From the NCBI RefSeq assembly GCF_029784165.1, contig NC_073695.1:56343290-56407289 (forward strand): a stretch of 64,000 nt of DNA. The letters run 5' to 3'. The position numbers were made by a program, and so were the translations under genes. The DNA comes from Wyeomyia smithii (Eukaryota; Arthropoda; Insecta; Diptera; Culicidae). Shown here piece after piece: positions 1-12,428 of this stretch (its first letter is position 1; each line of letters begins with the position of its first letter). The notes below the pieces were generated by a model. That model made no database searches. It was not told where the DNA came from and saw only the letters and a program-made list of their open reading frames with translations.

Positions 1-487
1 CGCAGCCGTAACAATTTTGCTAGTATCTACATCCCCACAACCGGAACAGTCAAACCGTTCAATTACTTTGACTTCTCCTCCTGGAACGGTCTGAATGAAA
101 AATCGTAAAAAACATTCTTAGTATTTGTCAATCATTCCAAATTTTTTATTATTGTAACACTAAGACAAGATATGTCGTAGAATGATTTGCAAAACTGCAC
201 AATTGGCTGAGCCATTAACATAACCATTCTTCAACAAACATTACCTATAAATACCACTTCGCTTTCATCGCTTTGAATACGAGATAAGCGCAACTCGGGA
301 AGGATAGATAAAAGCTCTATCTTACCTCCAGTCCTTTCGCTCGAGGATCGACACCCGAGTCCAGAATGGCGATGGTTACGCCCCTCCCATCGTAGTCCGG
401 ATACTTGCGTATCAGATTCAGGGCTCCGGTTTCGTTTTTCGGCACCAACGAGCCGGTGGGGAATTTCAAATCTACGACACTTTCCAT
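1..487 (-). CDS. TPP2: Tripeptidyl-peptidase 2, first two coding exons (partial; continues off the left edge)
   Basis: This is the N-terminus of the giant cytosolic subtilisin-type exopeptidase that removes tripeptides from proteasome products. Coding exon 1 is complement 326-487 (54 codons): ATG at 487-485, donor GTAAG at 325-321. Coding exon 2 is complement 1-90, after acceptor CAG at 93-91, in phase 0, and runs off the window. Residues 9-21 (FPTGSLVPKNETG) and 29-43 (YPDYDGRGVTIAILD) match the family N-terminus. D43 in the DSGVD motif is the subtilase catalytic Asp; many homologues have DTG here. Exon 2 has the ERFDCSGCGDVDTS stretch, like the family's D-GSGDV segment. His and Ser of the triad lie outside. 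The start is the first ATG, with an in-family length before the D motif. The family assignment is secure. Confidence 0.9.
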
Positions 488-721
488 CTTTCTAATTTTC
501 TTGACACTTTCTGCTACTGCTGCTACTGCTGTGCGATTATGACAGATTGGCTGGAAACCAACAACAGATGAACATCAGTGAACAAAAGATGATGATGATG
601 ACGACCGAAGAAGAAAGTAAAGGGAATGAATAATGAATTATTGGAAATCATTGGAATGGCTCTATGAAAACGACGCATAGAGGCGCTGCTGTTGAATTTG
701 ATGATTCTTTGCAGAGTTAAA

Positions 722-1251
722 TAGGGTAATCGCTCCATTATTCATCTCATCAGCCAGGTTCACCTATATTCAACTTATTTCTCTCATTTCTAAAATAACT
801 GTGAAAGCTAACGGGACTGGTGATACGCTAGTAAATAAAACGCGAGGTGTACTCTTCGACAGTCAACTATAAACTGATTTATTCTCTGCATCAGAACACT
901 GAGCCAGTGGTCACCACAATTTCAGGACTACTTCGTGATTAGGGCGAAACTAGATAGGAAAACAAGCAAGAATTCGCCCTTATCACGAAGTAGTCCGGAT
1001 TTGTCCAATATACCGTCTAATTTTCACAATTTTTTTAAAGTAAATCAATTTGCTTCTCGATTTTGTCAAGTGGTTGAAAGTTTTACGTTGAAAATATGGT
1101 AAAATTTGACGATAAATTGATCAAAAGGCGTGATAAGATGAATATAGGTACTGAGATGAATATAGGTACTGAGATGAATATAGGTACTGAGTTGAATATA
1201 AGTACTGAGATGAATATAGGTACTGCGATGAATATAGGAGCGGTCACCCTA
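722..1251. mobile_element. TA-flanked inverted-repeat element (530 bp) containing an 18-bp minisatellite
   Basis: The left end reads GGGTAATCGCTCCATTATTC after TA (722-723). The right end, reversed, reads GGGTGACCGCTCCTATATTC before TA (1250-1251). The ends resemble those of the 4561-6126 element, so both belong to one family. There is no transposase. Tc1/mariner/pogo-type target choice is inferred from TA. Internal sequence near the right end is a tandem array, listed separately. Confidence 0.6.
1136..1240. repeat. 18-bp tandem repeat, about 6 copies
   Basis: The unit GATGAATATAGGTACTGA is repeated with few changes and runs into the right terminal repeat of the surrounding element. The unit resembles the element's own end (ATGAATAT before the terminus), so the array probably grew from the terminal repeat. 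Open frames across it on both strands (NIGTEM and FISVPI repeats) are by-products of the 18-bp period, not genes. Confidence 0.8.
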
Positions 1252-1974
1252 TATGATGAGAGCATTCAATATATTTTTGGTCAAGGACTAATGCTCTAAT
1301 AACTTGAATCTTTAGAATTAAAACCAAATAATTTCGTAGTTCTCGTTTTGTTTATTATCAAAACGAAATCTACGAAATTATTTCTGTCTTTCGTCAGAAA
1401 TTTTAATTCGCGACTTTCCATCAGAAATTTTGGTTCGCCCAAAACGATGTCTTTTAATTTTTGGAACTGAGCAAAGTATCAAGGCTGCAAATATGTCATT
1501 ATATCTTTACTCCACTTTGACAGCTGGTTTTGACATCAAATATCGAATCCCGATAAACCATGCTTGGTATCGCGCATTCATGATCTGCTCATGTGGCACC
1601 TTCTTGTTCTCCTGTGTGAACACATCACTGCGACCAGAGACTTTTGATCTATTATGATATTGCCCAGATGTTTTCTGTACTCCGCACTTCATATTATTGG
1701 CAGTATCACTATTGAAGTAAGTGATACGCTTATCATTTATATCCATGCTTGTGTGTGAGTTTTACCCTTCCGTTTCAAACTTACTGCTCTACTATACGGA
1801 GCCTCTTTCCATCCCTACAATATCGCCTAATTACAATGCCCTGAAGAGAGCTTTCATATGTTGCTCAGTCCAGTTTTATTATAAGAGGGACCTATTTTTG
1901 TTAGAAGGAGAGTAGGTACTGTAGAATTCAGTTTGAAGGAAGGGTGTGTGGTGGGGAGCCAAAGAATAAACCCA

Positions 1975-2077
1975 TGTTAAAGTCCTTTGACAGCCAAATG
2001 GCCTGATTATGCTAAGATTCGAACCACCCACTTGTCAAAACGGACCCTGTAACCTTGCGGCTACGGAGCTCCCTGAG
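1975..2077 (-). mobile_element. tRNA-derived SINE head (degenerate)
   Basis: On the minus strand a tRNA-like segment shows a B-box-like GGTTCGAATCT (complement about 2015-2025) and an A-box-like TAGCCGCAAGG (complement about 2053-2063) near its start at about 2077. No cloverleaf or CCA suggests a functional tRNA. The body downstream and any target duplication are unclear, so the end at 1975 is approximate. Confidence 0.4.
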
Positions 2078-2079
2078 GT

Positions 2080-2998
2080 GTTATATTGTTATTTTTCTTT
2101 TTTTGGTTGGATTTGTACACACTAGCATCCACGCGGAGAGCAAAGAGAAGCTATTGTGCACAATTAGTGATTATTAGATTTCAATCGTACGCTTTAGTTT
2201 GCTTGAATTTCTCCACTATTTATTTAGGTGGAAACGTAGTGCCGCTTTGAACGCATTCTTCAGTAAAAAAAGTAAAAGATGCATCTGGAAATGAATCGGT
2301 TGTGTCCGCGTGTCTTTTATGTAGCTCAAATTACAGGCCGTTGAAATGCAGCGCATCGTTTAATTTGTTCAGGCACATTAACTAAAGCACAAACAGCAGG
2401 CTCAAGAGCGCGGGCTTATTTTAGATGAACCACGCGCTGTGTTTGGAGATGTTGTCGAGAGAAATTAGAAAAAATAATATAGTTTCAGTGAACTTCGATC
2501 GAAATATTTTCATAACGTCGACGATACACTGACAGAAGCCAATGTTTCGCTGATTTTTTTCTCTAAAAAAGACATAAGCAGGGTTTTGCATCCCATTCAA
2601 AATTATTCGGCAAAATGTTATAAACATTTGAAAGAAGTTGTGTTCAAATAGAAAAACATATAAAACATGAAATTCGCGGTAAAATGATTTGCATAAAAGC
2701 AGTCAAGATTTCACGCAAGAGAAGATGCGTTTCCCAAACATAAAATTAAAACAAACGGATAACACATATATATCTGAACTTGATCAAAATAACAAAACCT
2801 GTAATATTTTGGATACCAGAATAATCAGCCAAATATGTCAGGATAATGATTTATGTTGATATTTTGTTACGAACTGTTTTTGTATCAACTTGTGTTTTTT
2901 AATCTTGGTCCTAACCCTATCAAATTTATTTATTGATTATTACGAATTATAGCAAATTTTATTAGGGTTTCGACAGAAAAAGATCAGAATCAGTTGAA
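2080..2998. other. Intergenic stretch without recognisable gene
   Basis: AT-rich DNA with short random frames. I see no codon bias, splice pattern or repeat structure that supports a feature. Confidence 0.5.
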
Positions 2999-3205
2999 AT
3001 GATTCCTTTTCAACATTCAAGGATGTCTATAACAACCGACAATGACTTCAATTTTTGGAAAACTACACGATTGATGAAACAGCAACAAATATTGGAATCA
3101 TCGTCTGCTATTGCCGCTAGTGAATGTTCATCCGGATGTGGATCGAAAATAGAATCCGATGACGAAGAGCAAGTTTCTGCTAAAATTCCGCTGTCAGTTT
3201 TCTAG
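2999..3205 (+). CDS. Possible small ORF, 68 codons, doubtful
   Basis: The frame begins with ATG and reads a Ser/Ala/Glu-rich segment (SSSAIAASECSSGCG, then IESDDEEQ) whose composition is more protein-like than the surrounding shadows. No domain is recognised, no clear promoter is seen, and it stops after 68 codons. It could be an isolated exon of an unknown gene or chance. Confidence 0.15.
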   Translation: MIPFQHSRMSITTDNDFNFWKTTRLMKQQQILESSSAIAASECSSGCGSKIESDDEEQVSAKIPLSVF

Positions 3206-4014
3206 AAGATTATCATAAAAACAGTTCTACCACAGGTAACAGATATCCAAGCTAGAACAAAAAACTCCAGAAATCGTGTGTAAGATTTCAAATTCTTACT
3301 CGTTTGGAATGCTAACGACATCTTTCTGCAACTTGCGACTTGAACCACTTTAGTGATGGCAGCGCTGGATTATAGTCAAAGCTGCCAGACGCATGAAAGT
3401 TCTCACAAATAGTAGAGTCGCTGTTTTTGCAACGATACAACACTGTTTTTGTGAGGTTTGTGTATTTTTTTTTATTCATAGCAACACTAAAAAAAACAAA
3501 TTTATCGCAAACATAAACTGGGATTGAACAGAATTGTCGATTATGTACAAATTACGACTGCTCAAAATTTCTACATTGAAAAACGGCAACGCTTCTTATT
3601 GCAACAATATCGATAAGAGCTGGAAAACTATAGATTTTATCGATTCATTGACCACTAAGTGTTCTTAGCGCCACCATACTGCGTATTGCGACATGCTAAA
3701 AAACCGTTGCGTCTTTATACACATAAAGCAAAATTAGCTTGGATGTCTGTTATCTGTGGTTCTATTGATTTCAATTCAGTTCATCACTTTCATTGAAAAT
3801 TACTATATGCACTCGTATGTATGCATAAGACTCATTTCATTTCAGTTTTTTATACATGGAAATCTAAAAGACTCCGAAACGACTACAACTGAACAGAAAA
3901 AAAGGTTTCAAATAAATCGAATTTGATGTCGAAACCCGATGTGAAGTGTCATAGTTTCCGTTTTGGTCCACTGATCGACACAAATTGAGCCGTTGCGGAA
4001 CAAGTGGTCTAAAG

Positions 4015-4363
4015 TAGTCTGGTGCGCCGCCGCGCCACGCCGCCGCCGCCGAGAAATTTTTTTACGCGCCGATGATAATTATGCAGACTGGATTTTTTCA
4101 TGATTCGAGAGATACCACGAATCACAGCCAATGAGTGTAAATTATCCTGAATTGTGGATATTCGATACAGCATTTCACATCAAGAGTATTAAGTTGCATT
4201 AAACATTATACGCAATATTTTAGAGGTGGTAATTAAAGGCACGCCGATACACGCCGCCGCCGCCGATGAAAGCCAACGGCGTCACGCCGGCGCGCCGACC
4301 GCCGCCGAGGCTGAATGTTTTCTACGCCGCCGCCGCCGATGATTTGATCGGCGTACAGCACTA
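4015..4363. mobile_element. hAT-type MITE with GCC-rich subterminal arrays (349 bp)
   Basis: An exact 8-bp target duplication GTCTAAAG flanks the element (4007-4014 and 4364-4371), as for hAT elements. The termini are TAGTCTGGTGCGCCG and, reversed, TAGTGCTGTACGCCG. Both subterminal zones are runs of GCCGCC/CGCCG, in sharp contrast to the AT-rich flanks and core. The core segment GCAATATTTTAGAGGTGG and the right zone match the second copy at 47081-47486. It is non-autonomous, with no coding sequence. Confidence 0.85.
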
Positions 4364-4560
4364 GTCTAAAGACCATTTTTTCGAAAATGAGTTTTTTGCA
4401 TTAACCGCATCTACTCAAGAAGCTGAAGTTGGGAAATTAAGAAAATTTCGAAAAATCGAACTTTAAAGCTGATTTATACCGTATTGAAATTTCGTCCGAA
4501 ACAGAATGGCCATTCTGCATACAGATTTTTCGAAATAAAATCTAGCAGCTCTGGTTCAAA

Positions 4561-6126
4561 TAGGGGAACTGTTCCATTATTCATCTCATTAAGCCGATAT
4601 TCACGTAGAATGCACGGAATAAACACCAAATTTTCACGAAATCATTGAACAAATAAACAAAATACGCTTACGTGCTCTTATGGATTTGGCATTGTATATT
4701 TAGTAAACTAGATTTATCCTGAATTTTGTAAAACAAACCATTATTCACAACGCTTCCATATCCATCTCAAAACTTGAATCACTGCTCAATTATTCATCTC
4801 ACGACGCCCCCATATTCATCACACTGTTAATCATGAATGAATCACATTATCATGAATGAACGTAGCCGCAGCCCGTCGTAGTAGGTTACCTAGATATCCG
4901 CTGTAGTGCTCTCGATTTATGTTAATTAGAGTAAAAGCACCGGTTTTGGCCATAGTATGTTATTAATGAGAGATATTTGGCCTGCTTCCTTCTAAAAATA
5001 TGTAATTGAATCAGTTCAACGTGGAAATCGGATGAACTCGCCTATGTTTTTCAATAACTCCTATTCGAACTCCTATTTTGGCCAATTCGTGAAAAAGTTG
5101 AATTCACATGAATTTATTTTATTATTTGACTTTACCATGTAGATATATTTTATCAGCAGAGAATCCTCGTTATTTAACTAACTAAAAGGCCAGTATATTC
5201 TAATCGAACTAAATAATAATATTACATTTACACATAGCTAGCAGTGCAAAGTACTTCGGGCTAGAATTTCATTTAAATTGAGTAGGATATTTAATAACAC
5301 TGACATCACATCATTGATCTATGTTAATTTTTCTTCTGTCATTTATCTTTATTTATAAGCTTCCGCTCTTTGCTTTTTTCACATAGAAACTTATTCGTAG
5401 TTGGTAAATGAAACTATAGTTAAAAGTCCAAAGCGTTAGTTTCGGTAGATATAACTGAAGTTACAATTTTGGAAATAAACTGAACAAAAAGAGAACGGAT
5501 ATATTATATCAAATAGCTGTGCTGTAGTAATACAATCTTTCTTATCCAAAACCAGTTTTGTGTTTTCACGAATCTCATGCGCTATCTTATGACAGCCCAA
5601 AAACTTCGTACTTTTCACGTTTTGCATCAATGTTAATACGTTACCATGGATTTGTTTACATATGGCCAATATCAGGATTATGAATTGTGGAATTGCTTTG
5701 ATATGTGGAAATTTGAGGTGAACATTTTAAAGATTACAGTATTCTTAGTGTAGTGAGTGATTTTGTTTAGTGATTAAAATAAAAAAGTGGCCCGCTAGTG
5801 ATGAAAAAAAACTTTGGTTGGCTGCTGAACGAGTCCCGCTGAAGCCGTATAAAACAATGCGCGGATTTTGTTTTCTGAGGTAGGTGATTGAATTAAATGA
5901 GTTTTCGAGTGCAGATGCCCGACTATAATATTAAATTTAGAGCTTTTAAGTGAGTTTTCGAGGATTCTACTTTATGAGAAATCTAAAGTGAAGTAAGAAG
6001 AATCCATTCCATGGATTAGCAGATTGGTTTGTTAGAAAATATGCGTCTTTTCCTGTTTTCAATTGTGTTTCCATGTTGTATGAGATGAATATATGGGCTG
6101 AGATGAATAATGGAGTAGTTCCCCTA
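4561..6126. mobile_element. TA-flanked inverted-repeat element (1.57 kb)
   Basis: The left end is GGGGAACTGTTCCATTATTC after TA at 4561-4562. The right end, reversed, is GGGGAACTACTCCATTATTC before TA at 6125-6126. Similarity continues through CATCTCA. Short degenerate copies of the end motif recur inside (4737-4860). I find no transposase, and frames inside are short and unlike any family I know. It belongs to the same family as 722-1251. Confidence 0.7.
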
Positions 6127-6127
6127 T

Positions 6128-8220
6128 AAATTAGAAGCGCAATAAAAGCAAGGCGAAAATTCAACATTGCACGAATCGCCATTGTTGAAGAACTATGAAA
6201 CAATTTCCAACATCGCGGGCAGTTATTACTAACAACAGGGGCTCAAAACGAACACTAAAGGGTTGAACTTTTACCTATTTTTTAAGTACTTTGTGGCGTT
6301 TTTAAAAAAGGAATGCTGGACTTTTAAATTATAATGTTGTAAAAAAGATTTATAGAACATTTGTAAAATTTTGAATCTTGAATTGGACAAAATTACTTGA
6401 AATCGTTTACAGCACAGCGTCATCTAACTGTCGATTTGGCGCAATTCCTTTTTTTCATATGTAGAGGTCGCATTGAAGTGTGTTTGTTTATGATTGCATC
6501 ATTATAAATTTTAAAACAGCAATATATTTTACAACTGTTGCAATAAATCATTGTGATTGGATGTTATTTTGAATAAACATAAATGTCTTCACCACAGCAT
6601 AGACATGTAGCGTTACAAAAAGGATAAATTCATAAATCAGATGCATTAAATTATGATACTCACTCGTGTAACCAATAGTTTACTATTTATTAATAAAGAA
6701 ACTCGTCGCCCAAAAACGGAAGCTGGCATCACTGAACTAAATATCACAGTGAGCTATTCATCCAAAATCAAATTTAAAAACACTTTATATTCGGGCTAAA
6801 TTCCACAGCAAAAGCCGATGCTGCAAAGCAATAACACCACACTGCACATTGAACTCACAACATACAACCCTGACAAATTCGCGTGTTCATTTTCACTTTT
6901 GACAGCACCGCTGATGCATACGTCACTTCTCATATCGTTCCAATTATTGTCAAAAAAAATCTGCTGGTGCATTTATGATTCGTGTGAGTTTTAGTTGAAA
7001 AAGTATAAATTGTGGCCAATTTATTACCACTGCTGCTGATATTTTCTTAAAGTCTTGATATTCCGGTCAGTCATTGCTCGCAAACGTACGCAATGGAGGA
7101 GTCCCCAGTCTGTAAGTAGAATTTCACCGCAGAACGAACATTCGGAAGATTGTCGGCTGTTTCAAGGTACTCTTGTGTAAACGGGAATCCATTGTTTGAG
7201 AAATAATTGCTATTGTAGAAGTTTTCCTCTAAATATTTCATGTTAGTTCTTCTTATTACATAAAATTGAACAAAGTACATCAACCGGTACAGATATCGTA
7301 CCCGTCAAGCAAATTAGGTCCTAGGTGTTATTCATTATGTGGCACTAACGTGTACGACAGTATTGTGAACATGATAGTAGAAAAATAATAGTTCATCGCA
7401 GGTTTACTATCGGCAATGAGTCATTACTTCAAAATTGTCGTAGAATTTAAAACTGCGTTGTTTGACATTGCTCTTATCAGGGGATTTCTCGTGCTTATCA
7501 TTATGCAGCAACAAAGGCCCTCGATGGGTGGTTCTACGTAATTAACAACTCTGCTATGTATTACCAATTGATACGCTGAAAAATGATTAAGTTCAGATAA
7601 AATTATACGGGATTTATATATTTCACAATTCGATGATAATTGATGTGAATTTGTACATTACACTAAGCGTGACGATATCAGTAATGGGCTTTTGAGATTT
7701 ACTGGGCATTAATATTGATGAAAAAGTGGAATTTTCGTTTCTACACCCATTATTTCATCCTACAAGCATCGGCTACAACAGCAATTAGTAGTTTTTTGCG
7801 CTAAGTGTAATAGTTGAAGCTGAACTGATACTTGGATTTTGAGTTTTATTTTACTGACTATGAAAAAAAAATACTTACCTGAACAATGATGAAAAAAGTA
7901 GATTGACAATATAGTTCAATGCTGAAACTATTATTCTGCACGAAGAAAAAAATAAAGTCTTTAATTACATAGTGTACCGGTTAAATCATTAACATGAACG
8001 AAATAAACTCCATTTCAACTAGCATTTTATTCTGTCAAGCAAAAAAAATAATTTCGTCGAATTAAATAATTTAGGATAAGGTTAAACTCGCTTCATATTT
8101 TTTTTTCAAAGTTAGCTAAAATTGCTTTAGTTTTATATAAAACTAGTTAGAGAAAAAACGTATTGTACAGTTACTTCTGCGATGCACACGACCTTTCAAG
8201 ATCTCTTTCTCTCCATTTGC
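6128..8220. other. Intergenic stretch, nothing supported
   Basis: AT-rich and without recognisable coding, tRNA or inverted-repeat structure. A 70-codon minus frame at 7071-7283 has no family features and is not called. Confidence 0.5.
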
Positions 8221-9397
8221 GAAGTTGAGAGCTTCTTATGTTGTTATTTTGTTAGATTACTCTTTCCAGTTCAGCCCGCGGCGGCAGGTAACGCTAAATG
8301 ACTGTTTTTTTTTTATTTCCTTCTTGTGGCGCATACCAGCTAGCCACGAGTGTGTAGGAATGAGGTACACGGCAAGCAAAAAACAACGCTTGCCTGTCTT
8401 CTGCTCGCTTTCCGCTTTCAGCTTCACACGATTTTGAGCCCGACCAGTTTAGGTTCGTACTTTGCCTAAGCCACATGTTCGCGGGCTCGAAACACCGTGG
8501 TCGCGATTGATCCCATGCACGCGCGCGTGAAAGTGATCGGGCAATAATGTAGACTCATTTTGATGGCCATGTCCTCCAGCCAACTAGAACTACATTCGTT
8601 TCATCGAGAACTCGAAGATGTTATATAAAGCAAAAAATTGAATTTATTGTGTGATTATTGTTGCTCTTTGTTTGTGGTTTCGAAGTAGAACACTGTTTGC
8701 TAAATTGATATTCGATACTTGGCTCGTGCAAGTGAACGTGTTTATTGCATTCAAAAAATTTATGGAAACTCGATCATGTAGAATTCGATCAGTATAAACA
8801 GAGCTGATCGACCGACGAGGAAAACAGTGACCTAATTGAGCAAAAAAGAAATGAAAACGAGTTGCTGAAGTTAACTTTGTTCACTTCTCATAGAAAGCAA
8901 GAGAAGTTTCCCACAAAATAATCATTACACCATTGTCATTACTGCCATCATCGTATTCATCATCAACGTGACCCGTTACATAAAGTGTGCGTGAAAGTTA
9001 TCCGTACCACATCGCCAGACCAGAAAACAACCAAGTTATTCTTCAGCTCCGTTCGTCGCTTGTAATACATGTGCAAAACTAGTGATTCTTTTGAATGCCG
9101 CTAAAACGCGGACCGCGGGTACCAGCAGCAACAACAAACTGCAATAGGCTCATCAAAACAGCTGCGCCCTTGTTGATTTGAACGTGAAATCTAAACCAGC
9201 AATATACCGAAAATAGTGCCCAGTGCACACTATTGCTTCAATCTTGTTCACTACGAACAATCGTAATAAACGAAATGGTGTCGTAACGGCGTTTTGCTTC
9301 TTGCCAGTCGCAATACCTTTTCTCTAGTCGGAGGCAATCAATATCGGCAAAGTGCCAGTAATCAAAGCGGGACCAGTCACGGCAATCCGCATTGAAA
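8221..9397 (+). promoter_or_regulatory. Putative promoter and 5' leader of the 9398 gene
   Basis: Base composition changes from AT-rich to mixed, with several GC-rich, CpG-containing patches (8275-8285, 8480-8535, 9105-9125), then leads into a convincing coding exon. This suits a TATA-less promoter with a long 5' UTR, but no start site can be placed. This is inference from position and composition. Confidence 0.3.
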
Positions 9398-9890
9398 ATG
9401 AGAGTCGGGGAAGACGATGTACCCAGCTTGGAGTACATAGAGGATCCGTACATTCCAAAACTAGACAGCTGTGTGACCCCTTCCCTGGATGACGTCAACG
9501 AATACAATGTGGACGAGTTGGGCGACGAGCAGAACTGGCCCGAGGAAACCGAGCTCTATCTGCGTTCGCTGACGCTGGATCAGATTCTTGGCCTATCGTC
9601 CGACGAAGATGCAGATCCTGATCTGGAAATGCAAACAGTGGAAACGGAGTTCCACCCGCCTCTTCCTGTAGATTGTTTGACCTCGCGACAATCGACTGGA
9701 GCTAGGAAAATTATGGAACACATCCTGGCACACAGATTGCTAAACGGCAGCTCCAGTAGGTTCAACCTGTTTAGCAGGAAACAAATACGGGATGTGCGAG
9801 TAACTTTCATCGACTTCTCGAAACCATACCTCGCCCGTATGTCCAGTGGGGACAACTACAAAAGCTTCCTCAACATTGGGAGTGCCGTAG
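9398..9890 (+). CDS. 5' coding exon of an unrecognised acidic protein
   Basis: An open frame from ATG 9398 encodes about 164 residues up to a consensus donor (G then GTAGGT at 9891; an alternative is GTAGGT at 9887). Beyond the donor the frame soon degrades into AT-rich sequence, so the exon boundary is credible. The N-terminus is very acidic (SSDEDADPDLE near residue 67) and includes PSLEYIEDPYIPKLD. The second half is basic and Ser-rich (LLNGSSSRFNLFSRKQIRD). No signal peptide or membrane helix is visible. Codon use is GC-rich at third positions, unlike the surrounding repeats, which supports a real host gene. I cannot name the family. The remaining exons should lie to the right on the plus strand and I could not identify them in the TE-filled DNA. 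Confidence 0.6.
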
Positions 9891-9986
9891 GTAGGTCAGG
9901 CTTCCGCACTTTAGCGGTGCTTTGTGCCCCATCGAAATGCTTATATATTACACGCTTTGGTCCATTTCGTTTTGCTTTACGGTAAC

Positions 9987-10600
9987 TCTACTGAACTATA
10001 CTGTAGTTAGCTTGATTCCATCGTTCACATAAATTAGTGGCGCGACTTTTTGATTTCCTTTTCGCATCGTTATTGATTGGTGTATCTGCATTTATTTGCA
10101 AGTAAGCCGGCTTTATTTCCCCACGCGCTAGAGCCTTATCAGCTGATTGTGTCACGAGTGCGGAAATAGAAAACCCTGAGCAGCCCTTTAGTCCTTGATT
10201 TTTATTTCCAAGGACATTGGGTGAAATGTTTAAGCTGGCGGGGCTTGCGTGTAGCCTTATTGAATCAGCATCGCTATTATACGTTTATTTTTGTAGTACT
10301 GCGTTTAAATCACTTCCAAACAGTAGCGAATTGATTCCGATCAATAAACAGAACAAATGTGAATTGTGTTGCGTTATTTATAATTATAAAATCTAATCGG
10401 TTCACTGTGTTTTAATTTTTAGAAAGTAAGAGTATGTCTTCCTTCTGCATAGAAAAATCGAAAATGAATCGATCAAATTGAATGATTTATACATATATAA
10501 AATATCTTATACAGTCATTACTAAGCGCTCAAACTTGAGTAGTTAAGTGGAAACATACGGCCGCACCTGTCAAGAATGTAACGTTTTCGAAAGGCTATTG
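9987..10600. other. Probable intron start / AT-rich spacer
   Basis: Downstream of the 9890 donor. No coding or repeat structure is recognised before the LINE relic begins. Confidence 0.4.
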
Positions 10601-12428
10601 TTTAGTTAAAAAAATGGATGATTTGTACGTTAATCGTTCCATAAGACCGTACGAGCATCACTATTTGGCGAGTTGATTGCACATTTATCCCAGCTGGGCA
10701 ACGCACTTCGTATGAAGTTTATTACATCACCGGAACTTTCCCTCCAGATTACGGTAGGTTTTATGTGTTCCTTACCGAAGATACGCAATCTGCGTTGTAT
10801 TATTACTAGGCATTCGCAGAGTAGATGTTCTGAAGTTTCGCTTTCGATGCCACAAAGGCGACATTTATCATCATCAAGTTTGCCTATCTTCTTGAGATGA
10901 TAGTTATTCGGGCAGTGCCCTGCAATAAGACCTGTGAATGTCCTCAGGTCTTTCTTATTTAACCTGAGCAGCACGAGGCTCTTTTCGCGTTTTGGCTCTA
11001 TGAATCTTTTCGATTGTCGTAATCCGCTTATGACATCCCAGTTTGCTTCACTGGTCGCTTTCTCTCATTTACCGAGTTTAGCTTTTAGAGCGCTCGGGGA
11101 GACTCCACAGAAAGGTTCTGGGCCAACAAAGTTAGTGGATGACCTTTGTCTGGCTAGTAAGTCGGCCTTCTCGTTTCCTTCGATTCCACAATGACCAGGA
11201 ACCCAGTATAAGTTAACCTGCTTTTTCATAGCTAACTTTCGGAGCGACAGGATGCACTCCCACACTAGTTTAGAGGGCAGAAAGGAGACTTTAGAGCTTT
11301 AAGTGCTGCCTGACTATCACAGAAAATGCAAATATTTGCGTGTCGATAATTTCTTTTCAGACACGTATTCGTGCATTCTATTATCGGCCAGTGTCCCATG
11401 GGAAAAATTTATTAATTCCTGGTCCTGTGAATCCCGCACCCGCGGAACCATTCATTTTAGAAGCGTCTGGGTAGAAGCAAAGTGAAGCTTCCTAAATTGT
11501 GAGTCCACTTTGTTGCCAACTTTCTCGTTTTATCTCTAACATTCTGTAGGGAATTTCGAAATTTGGTTTCATATCCACCCAATCCTTCTTACTTTTTATT
11601 AGATTATTTATTTGGAAATCTTTCAGTGTTCTCAGGTGTCCTGTTAGATCTCCTTCTTTAAGGTTTTACTGTCGATTTAGCCTGAGAGCACTTTTTTCCA
11701 CTTCTAGTTGAACCACCTAATGAAGTGGAAGAAGGTGAAGTATTGCATCTAGGGCTTTTGATGGAGTGCTTCTCATAGCTCCACAAATCGATGCACAGAT
11801 CAATCGTTGGATTTTGTCTAGCTTAGCTTGAGTGGATGTTTCAGTGGTTTTGGGCCACCAAACTAACGAAGCGTAGGTTATTCTGGGTATGATTATTGTT
11901 TAGTAACTTAAATTTATCATGCTGGGTTTGAGACCCCAGCTTTTTTCCGAGGGCTCTGCTGCATACCCATAGGGCGTTTGTGGCGTTGGTAATTGTTTGT
12001 TCGATTTGAGTGTTCCACCTTAGTTTTTTTAGCAGTAGAAAGCTTTATATCGGTGCCTTCCAATCGCAATTTAGGAACAATGTATTTCCTTTTTCGAGTG
12101 AAAGGAACAATAGTTGTTTTGGATGGATTTACACTCTATCCCTCTTGCCTGCACCATTGAGCTGTGAGATTAAGTGCAGTTTGCATTCTATTAGAAATAA
12201 CGCAGTCGTGTTTTCCCCTAACTAAAATCACTACGTCGTATGCAAAACGTATCACTTTGAAGCCGTTTTCCGATAGGCTCCGAAGAAGATCGTCTACGAT
12301 TAATGACCATAAGGAGACAAACAATTAACAACCCAACGAAACAATACGGGTTTGATTATTTTCAACATATATGCATCCCTGCGATTTTGAGCACAATTGA
12401 AGCACTTTGCGTGACCAACTTCAAAATA

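Noticed and set aside
1136..1240. CRISPR-like array
   Set aside because: Head-to-tail units without spacers in a eukaryotic transposon.
1083..1299. Open frames over the 18-bp repeat
   Set aside because: The period is a multiple of three, so all frames without a stop in the unit stay open.
9238..9855. Minus-strand frames of about 90 codons across 9238-9855
   Set aside because: Shadows of the plus-strand coding exon and its leader.
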